Assembly: GCA_965153455.1 (NCBI GenBank)
Contig: OZ234504.1
Span: 1 to 64,000 of the forward strand
DNA length: 64,000 nucleotides
Source: Sphagnum compactum
Lineage: Eukaryota; Bryophyta; Sphagnopsida; Sphagnales
Direction of reading: 5' to 3'
Positions 58,261-64,000 of this stretch are shown one piece after another. Both the position numbers and the translations under genes were made by a program. Below the pieces are notes generated by a model that saw only the letters and a program-made list of their open reading frames with translations, ran no database searches and was not told where the DNA came from. Within the stretch, counting starts at the first letter, position 1, and each line of letters begins with the position of its first letter.

Positions 58261-58270
58261 TTGTGGTAGA

Positions 58271-58960
58271 TGACAACTCCTTTGTCTTAGGTCTTTTTTG
58301 TTAACATTGATTGTCCTTTCATAGCCATGGGTCCTATTTGCATAAGGTTTTTACCTGTTTTTTTTGTTGATTGATTGCTTTTGTTTTTTCTTTGGGTTGT
58401 GTCTACTTGTGCTCTCATTTGCCTTGTATTTTGACGGATGGGTTCCCCTCCTTGATTTTTTTATACAAGGTTTTTCTCCTTAGTTTGTTATTGAATCCTA
58501 TAAATCTACACAATATTGCCAGAGCTGACATCTTACACAGAAGAAAAAGAAGAAAAAGCTCTTCACTTGTAGAACTCGCTATTGGATCCATAGATCATAC
58601 ACAGTGTCGTCTAGAGCTACAGCTTATCCAGAAAAAGAAGAAAGGGAAAAATCCGGGCTCAGGCAGAAATAAACAAACGCACCACACGCTGACTGTTGTG
58701 AAGCTTGTTGGCACTTCAGTCCAGCAAAATTCAATCATAAACTCGAGAAGATCAGTTGCAGATCTACAGGGCGCTCAGCTGCTTCAAAAGATCAGCTGCA
58801 TCAAAAATGTGCGCAGAAGTGTGCTAAGCTGTTGGAGAAGGTGAGCTCAAAAACTCTGCATCCGAGCTCAAGCACAGCATTTGCATGTTTTCATGGCCAA
58901 GTAGTAGAACAGTCTTTGTAGAGAATTGTAGATCTAGTCCGGTGATGGAAGGGAGGGATA
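58271..58960. other. Leader side of the RAD51 pseudogene
   Basis: An open frame at 58371-58844 has no recognisable domain. The purine-rich stretch before 58961 could be remains of a RAD51 5' leader. Confidence 0.4.
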
Positions 58961-59790
58961 ATGGATCAGAAGGAGCAGGTGGAGCTGTGGGAAGCTGAGC
59001 TCGCAGCAGTATGGACCCTCTTTGGTTTGGTGGCGCAGTTGCAAGGATGCGGAGTAGCGGCGGCGATGAACGTGAAGAAGGTCAAAGATGCAGGATTCGT
59101 TACTGCCGGCTCGTGCTGCCAAGAAGGATTTGATGGCGACTAACGGTCTCAGCGATGCGCTAAGGTGGACAAGATCACCGAGGCTTCGTCCAAGTTGGTG
59201 CCCATGCGTTTTACTAGCGCGTTGCAGATGCACGAGCAGCGAACGGAGTTGATCCGAATTACCACGGGTGCAAAAGGAGCTGGACAAGTTCTGGAAGGCG
59301 GCATTGAATCGGAGTGTATTACTGAAGATCTATTGAGTTCCGGACTTGGAAGAGACGGGGATTTGTCCGACGTTGTGTGTAACTTGCCGGTTACCGCTCG
59401 ATTGGGGAGGGAGGCGAGGGAAAAGCTCTGTACATTGATGCTGAGGAGACGTTCAGATCGCAGAGGATGCTGCAAATCGCAGAGAGGTACAGCATGAATT
59501 GCGATGAAGTTCTGGAGAATGTCGCATATGCCCGTGCTCACAATACTGATCATTTGAAGGCTGCGTCTTCTGGAGGCTGCGTCAATGATTGCCCACACTA
59601 GGTTTGCATTGGCAGTAGTAGTAGACAGCGCCACAGCTCTGTGCGGGTCAGATTACACAGAGCGTGGTGAGCTTGCTGCCCGGCAGATGCATCTCGGTAG
59701 GTTTTTGAGAGGACTACTGCAAAAGAGCGTAGACAAGTTCGGGTGGCGGTAGTGGTGACGAAGGCGATAGACGTGAAGTTCAATTGTCCT
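58961..59790 (+). pseudogene. RAD51: RAD51 pseudogene with N-terminus, frameshifted
   Basis: The copy starts at ATG 58961 and includes the N-terminal domain (LVAQLQGCGVAAAMNVKKVK, then DAGFVTA), which the other copy lacks. At about 59120-59160 the frame is lost; TAA lies at 59141-59143. Further segments appear in other frames: [20 protein letters not shown] (about 59171), GQVLEGGIESECITED (about 59282) and [10 protein letters not shown] (about 59526). The Walker A region is destroyed and the last third is largely scrambled, ending near 59790 before the sequence shared with the downstream flank of the first copy. No introns interrupt the match. It is clearly dead. Confidence 0.88.
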
Positions 59791-60784
59791 AATTCACTAA
59801 TTTTAATCTGTGTTAGGGTTCACTCCATGGCACAATTTCGGATCACTCAAGAGTGTAGTGCACTCAAGTCTGGATTGATATTTGTCAAATTTGCATCTTG
59901 ATCGAGAATGCAGATATGGGATACAGATGCACTCTCCAGATCTTTCTTTGAGATCTGACTCAAACCCTTCCTTCTGATCAGGTCTATCAACCCAGAATAG
60001 GACCTGAGAATTAACGACAGATTTGGGGCTCCCAACTTCAATTTCAATAATGCAGAAAATGTCAAATTGGTGGCTATTCCAGTCCTTATGATAAAAAAAA
60101 TAAAAACCACCCATACCATTTTGTGTTTGCCCTGAAGTCTTGCTAGGATGTATCAAAACATCTTAGCACAAGTGCACTGTGATTTGGGAAACAAAAGTTA
60201 TATTTCTTGAAGCAAAGATGCAACAATTAGTTCATGGGTCAGTGTTCAAGGATCACCATCCCTCAGAAACTGGGAAAACGTACAAATTGATGATGCACAA
60301 GTTCATTGCACAAATTGATGCAGATATGCCACAATCAGGTTATGGTTCTGCATCAGAGGAGCACCATCACCATACTTCAGAAACTGGAAAGATGTACAAA
60401 TTGATGTACACAAATTCATTGCACAAATCAATGCAAAGCTTCACCACATAAGAGTGATTGCACAAATACCTGTGTAACCCTAACAAAGTGAGCTATCCAG
60501 CAAATATCATAATTAACCTTCTGTGTCTATTCAACTTCGATTGCTGATAGACAGACCTTGCAGCTCAGGGATGGACAAGGGAGCAGCTGGGAGAAGCCAG
60601 CCTTCAGAATCCAGTCAACCATCCAACAACCACAAATTGGTTTGGATTGGCTTATGATTTCAAGGTTCGAATTTAGACCTGATGATGAGATTGATGCTGA
60701 ATCACGAGTGCAGATTGAAACCCTAGGTTTTCGCCTCAGGAGAATTCAGTTAGCGAAGAGGCAGTTGCGAAACCGAAATCATCA
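59791..60784. other. Intergenic, small frame with internal duplication
   Basis: The first about 110 bases match the downstream flank of the RAD51 copy at 29826. At about 60179-60451 a small frame holds an internal near-duplicate: SVFKDHHPSETGKTYKLMMH and, 36 residues on, SEEHHHHTSETGKMYKLMYT. No family is recognised and no ATG near the start is compelling. Confidence 0.4.
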
Positions 60785-61405
60785 TCAACCCCTGCTTTTG
60801 AGCTCCGCCAAACGTCGACTGAGATCATCTTCAGCATTCGCCGTGGGTGGTTCCTTCACAGGAACGGCCGCGGTACCCGCTTGAGGAAGACCCACCGAAA
60901 CCTCCAAGCCATAGTCATCAGCCACCTGCTGCATGAGAGAGTTGACGTCGTCCTCAGGGGTGGAGAGACTGGTGCTCCCAGCCATGGCCGTTTCTACAAA
61001 CTCCGATTGCACCTCCATGTTGACAAAAGTTTTCTCAAACTGGTCCATGGTGTTGGAGATCTTTTCCATATTACCCACCGCCAAAGCGCTGTCCAAAGTC
61101 TTCACAATACCCGCCATGGACTTGGTTATGGTTTGCATCTTACGCTGGGTTCCCAATCGAGCCACCACTGCATCCAGACGGGAAGAAAGGCGCAAATAAT
61201 TCAGCTGCTCATTATGCTTCCTAATGGCGTTCTGCGCGTAAATCCGCGCTCCATCCATGTTCCCCTTCTCAATCGCCTTTTTCACCTTGAGTTTCTCCAG
61301 CTTCTCCTCCTTCTCACACTTCTTAGATTGCCGCACCAGGCTCTTGGACGTGTACTTCAACTGGAAGATCTGATCCAAAAGCTTCTCTTGACTCCCTCCC
61401 CCCAT
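60785..61405 (-). CDS. CHMP1: CHMP1, ESCRT-III subunit
   Basis: CHMP1 assembles with other ESCRT-III subunits on endosomes to help form intralumenal vesicles; plant CHMP1 sorts auxin carriers and affects development. The frame of 206 residues from ATG 61405-61403 to TGA 60785-60787 is complete and intronless. It shows the basic N-terminal helices ([20 protein letters not shown]), the core [20 protein letters not shown], and the acidic C-terminal half ending in a MIT-interacting motif ([13 protein letters not shown], 194-206) that recruits VPS4 and LIP5. Length and layout are standard for the family. The DNA to its right (61406-61800) is the likely promoter and leader. Confidence 0.96.
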   Translation of the reverse strand: MGGGSQEKLLDQIFQLKYTSKSLVRQSKKCEKEEKLEKLKVKKAIEKGNMDGARIYAQNAIRKHNEQLNYLRLSSRLDAVVARLGTQRKMQTITKSMAGIVKTLDSALAVGNMEKISNTMDQFEKTFVNMEVQSEFVETAMAGSTSLSTPEDDVNSLMQQVADDYGLEVSVGLPQAGTAAVPVKEPPTANAEDDLSRRLAELKSRG

Positions 61406-62180
61406 CGCGCCTCAATCTCAAACCGCCCCAAAAAGACCCACTCAAAAGCTCCGCACCACCAAAAAAACTAAAGCAACAACCCACAAACCCACCAACCAAT
61501 AAATCAATCAACAAACACCCCAAAATTTTAAAAAACCAACAAAACAACACGACCCAAAGCCCTCAACTTTCAGAGCTTCTCTCCAAACAGGAAAATTTGT
61601 GGAATCGCTCTCCCTCCGAGTGCAAGAGATCCTTAGCGTGGTCGCAGAACGCGTCAGGGTGAGCTCAAAGCAAAGAGACGAAAGCTGCGTGAAGCTGGGA
61701 GGCAGGCTCGGCAGCGTCGCTACACGGGAACAGGCTCGGGAACACAGAAACTGGGAACGCGTGAAGAGGTTCGTACAAAGGTAACAAACTACAGTTTTGC
61801 AAGCAGGCAATGAAGGGTTTCTACTTTTTTACACGTAGGTAAAAGGTAACTTTAGTAACTAGTAGGGTAAATGGCCATTGGGAGGGATTGGCCAAATACT
61901 CAGTGGCCACCACCAGCCTTTTTTTTCGCCAGAAGAGAGAAATTAAAATTTTAAAAAATTGAAAATGAAGTGAATTTGGAAATTTTCAATCTCCAGAAAG
62001 TGAGGGAAAAAAATAGTAAAAATCACCAGGTTTTTTATAATTTTTTAAAAATTTGTAGCCAAAAATATAGAAGGATGATTGAAGATTTAAATTTCATACC
62101 TGATTTGTAGCCATATTTGGCTAAATCTTTGGAAGGATGAATGATATGGTCACTTTTTTCTTACATCTTCCTATGGTTGG
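61406..62180. promoter_or_regulatory. Upstream region of CHMP1
   Basis: Moderately GC-rich leader up to about 61800, then AT-rich DNA. Near 62110 the block tttgtagccatatttggcta resembles sequences upstream of the CID and NHL genes. Nothing else recognised. Confidence 0.4.
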
Positions 62181-63129
62181 TTGATCATCACTTTTGACTA
62201 CAAACAAAAAACTCTCAAAAAGCCCACTAGTGACCATAGGATGTGTATTGATGACCATTATTGTCTTGCGGAAATGACACTTTGGGGAGACTCCATCACA
62301 TTGTTCCGAACTTTGTAGACTATTTGCTAGACCTCACACATGGGAGTCTATGTCCTAGTTGTGAAATGTGAAAGAGCAATTGAGAGTTTAAGAAGCTCAA
62401 GTGGAGGATGGAACCTCTCCTAAGTGACAACTTTGTATGTGTCATTGATCAATGGCACAGACCATTCCACCCCCCATCTCTCATCCTATGTGTTCTCTCT
62501 CGACAGCTTCTCTTGCACAAAGGGGCAGAGCCTTACCCATTCCATGGCTATAGCAAAACCTTGGTGAAAGTTCTCTTTGTTGTTGGGCATTGGATCCAAC
62601 TTTTGGAAGTTTTACCTTATTATAATTGATTTCACATTAGATGAGGGACTTTCTCAGGCACCATTGCACTCCTCCTAAGATTTTGCTAGAACCTAGTGGC
62701 CACGTTCATAATTAAGAAATGCCAAGTTACAAATCTAGGAGCACCAATTGGTTTCAAATCTAGTGGCCAAGATTTTGCTTGAAGCTAGTGGTCAAGTTCA
62801 TAATTAAGAAATGTGAAGTTACAAATCATTTTGTGACTATGAAAAGAAATTGCAACTTGAAAAAGTTGTAAATCCATTGCAAAATTTGCATTAAGTGTGC
62901 TTGTAGAATAAAAGTTGCGATCTAGCACATTACACAAAGTTTTGTAACATGATGATGGGGAAAACAAGCAAGCTTTTCATAAGACTAACATCATTGTTGT
63001 TGATATTCATGTCTTGACAAATGAACACGAAGATGTGCACCCAAACAACCTACATCATTATCTTGAAAGTTGAAGGTTTGCAACAATTAGAACTCTAGAA
63101 ACTTTCATAGGTGGATGATCTATAGTAAA
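62181..63129. other. AT-rich intergenic DNA
   Basis: Contains a short direct duplication: agaacctagtggccacgttc (about 62690) and a version at about 62776, each followed by ataattaagaaatg. No supported gene. Confidence 0.45.
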
Positions 63130-63510
63130 AAAATAGTCTCAATTGATTTACAACAAACAACCAAAGACAACATGCAACAAAAAAGAAGATGTGCACTACA
63201 CCAAAGAAAAACGTTGCATTTATTACAATTTGCAAAAAAGATATATAACACACAACAAAGAAGATGATGCACAATGCAACAAAGAAAATGATGCACCTAC
63301 AACAAGTAAAATGATGTGAACTACACCAAAAAAAAATCACACTCTTATGACAAAGAAGATGATGTGCTTGTAGCAAAGAAGATAACGTGCTTGCAACAAA
63401 GAAAACAACGCACATCAAAAAAAAAAAGTGCATTGCAACAAAAACAATAATGTGCATGAAGCAAAGAAGACAATGTGCAACAAAGATGATGCACATTGCA
63501 TCGAAAAAAA
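63130..63510. repeat. Short-period minisatellite, gcaacaaagaagatgatgca type
   Basis: Irregular units of about 20-33 bases with caacaaagaa and gatgatgca/gatgtgc cores recur across the stretch. A minus-strand open frame over it is a translation of the repeat. Confidence 0.75.
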
Positions 63511-64000
63511 ATGTAATGAATATACTTAAAGGAAAAGGAGAGAATCGAGGAAAATACTAGGAAAATAAGAGGAAAAAAAAAGGAAGAACATGATTCACCA
63601 TCACATTATCACTATTATGCCTTGTGGACAATGGGGATGAATGTTTGTTGCAATGAGGATGTCAAGTGTGCCACCACACCAAATGTAAACTTGTGAATGC
63701 CGAAAATGCACAAATTAACTTCTAATGATGACATAGATGTTAAACTAATTCATTTTAATCATTATGGTTATGCTAGAAAGTATTAAGGTTTTAAACATTG
63801 ACCACACTAAATCCTAGTGTGAACAAACCCATAATTCTTATACTCTAAACATTGCCATCTTAATACCTGGACACATGCACACACACACGAAAAAAACTCT
63901 CCAAATTTTACACTCCAAAACCAAAACCATTTCTTCCCCACTATTCTTCCAAGGCACCAAATACACAAAATGGCAAAGAAAAATAAAACAGGCATCCAAA
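63511..64000. other. AT-rich end of window
   Basis: No gene or structured RNA recognised. A short CA run lies near 63877-63889. Confidence 0.45.

Larger units (their letters stand above)
55180..58270 (+). mobile_element. Decayed reverse-transcriptase element of plant type
   Basis: A long degenerate match to a reverse-transcriptase-domain protein found in many plant genomes is readable in shifting frames: RSRGVRPIMI and HPHWVVL-stop-VDVLNTFNLVS (about 55200-55435), THPTCVF-like HPTCVFHSLANDTHIVG (about 55663-55713), KLLGVGSFGGFVGHLVHHQA (about 56107-56166), SFDALLSPLLDPLEG (about 56535-56580). After an insertion it resumes with ASPRASAWLLIHP (about 57375) and continues to YYRQHMFITLQCVQAIVILQ (about 57950). 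The catalytic ADD box is AND. Many stops and frameshifts show it has been dead for a long time. No LTRs or poly-A tail were recognised. Confidence 0.7.

Noticed and set aside
58371-58844. 157-codon plus frame before the RAD51 pseudogene
   Set aside because: No recognisable domain and partly low-complexity lysine-rich sequence; likely chance.
60881-61471. 196-codon plus frame
   Set aside because: Exact shadow of CHMP1 on the other strand.
63095-63496. 133-codon minus frame
   Set aside because: Translation of the short-period minisatellite.

Overview
The window is the left end of a land-plant chromosome. It opens with about 1.6 kb of Arabidopsis-type telomere (CCCTAAA units, C-rich strand reading inwards). 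Everything downstream is nuclear plant DNA: GT-AG introns, low gene density, AT-rich intergenic stretches and transposon relics. Intronless copies of RAD51 and an intronless XRCC3 point towards a moss or other bryophyte, because the two RAD51 genes of Physcomitrium patens are known to lack introns. This assignment is an inference and not certain.

Subtelomere (1.6-17 kb): no gene here looks intact. In order there are an SPT6-like N-terminal fragment, a 36-bp minisatellite, tandem Helitron-like ends around a 52-bp array, and a decayed leucine-rich-repeat gene with about 42 repeats of 24 residues. That gene continues into a C-terminal region I do not recognise. A cytochrome P450 pseudogene of the CYP85 clan follows.

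Gene-poor AT-rich DNA (17-25 kb) holds an 84-bp tandem array, one copy of a roughly 310-bp dispersed repeat and a short CACTA-type element.

Middle (25-44 kb): an unfamiliar multipass membrane protein (minus strand); a foldback able to form a 26-bp RNA stem; a 5'-truncated RAD51 copy; an apparently intact XRCC3 with a large insertion; fragments of PPR and SBP-box genes; and an intact LEA-2/NDR1-HIN1-like (NHL) gene. After these comes an unresolved region carrying one arm of an inverted duplication.

Right part (44-64 kb): a SINE-like element; a divergent inverted pair of the dispersed repeat; a complete seven-exon gene for a CID (RPRD/Rtt103-type) protein that binds the RNA polymerase II tail; the second arm of the inverted duplication; a badly decayed reverse-transcriptase element with a GC-rich insertion; a RAD51 pseudogene; and an intact intronless CHMP1 (ESCRT-III) gene on the minus strand. 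The end is AT-rich and carries a short-period minisatellite.

The credible working genes are XRCC3 (recombination repair), the NHL protein (membrane/defence-type), the CID protein (transcription termination and CTD regulation) and CHMP1 (endosomal sorting). The membrane protein is probably functional. They do not form one pathway. The recurring theme is duplication and decay near a telomere: two RAD51 relics lie with XRCC3 on the same arm, and inverted or tandem repeats surround most genes. I found no rRNA, no canonical tRNA and no CRISPR array.
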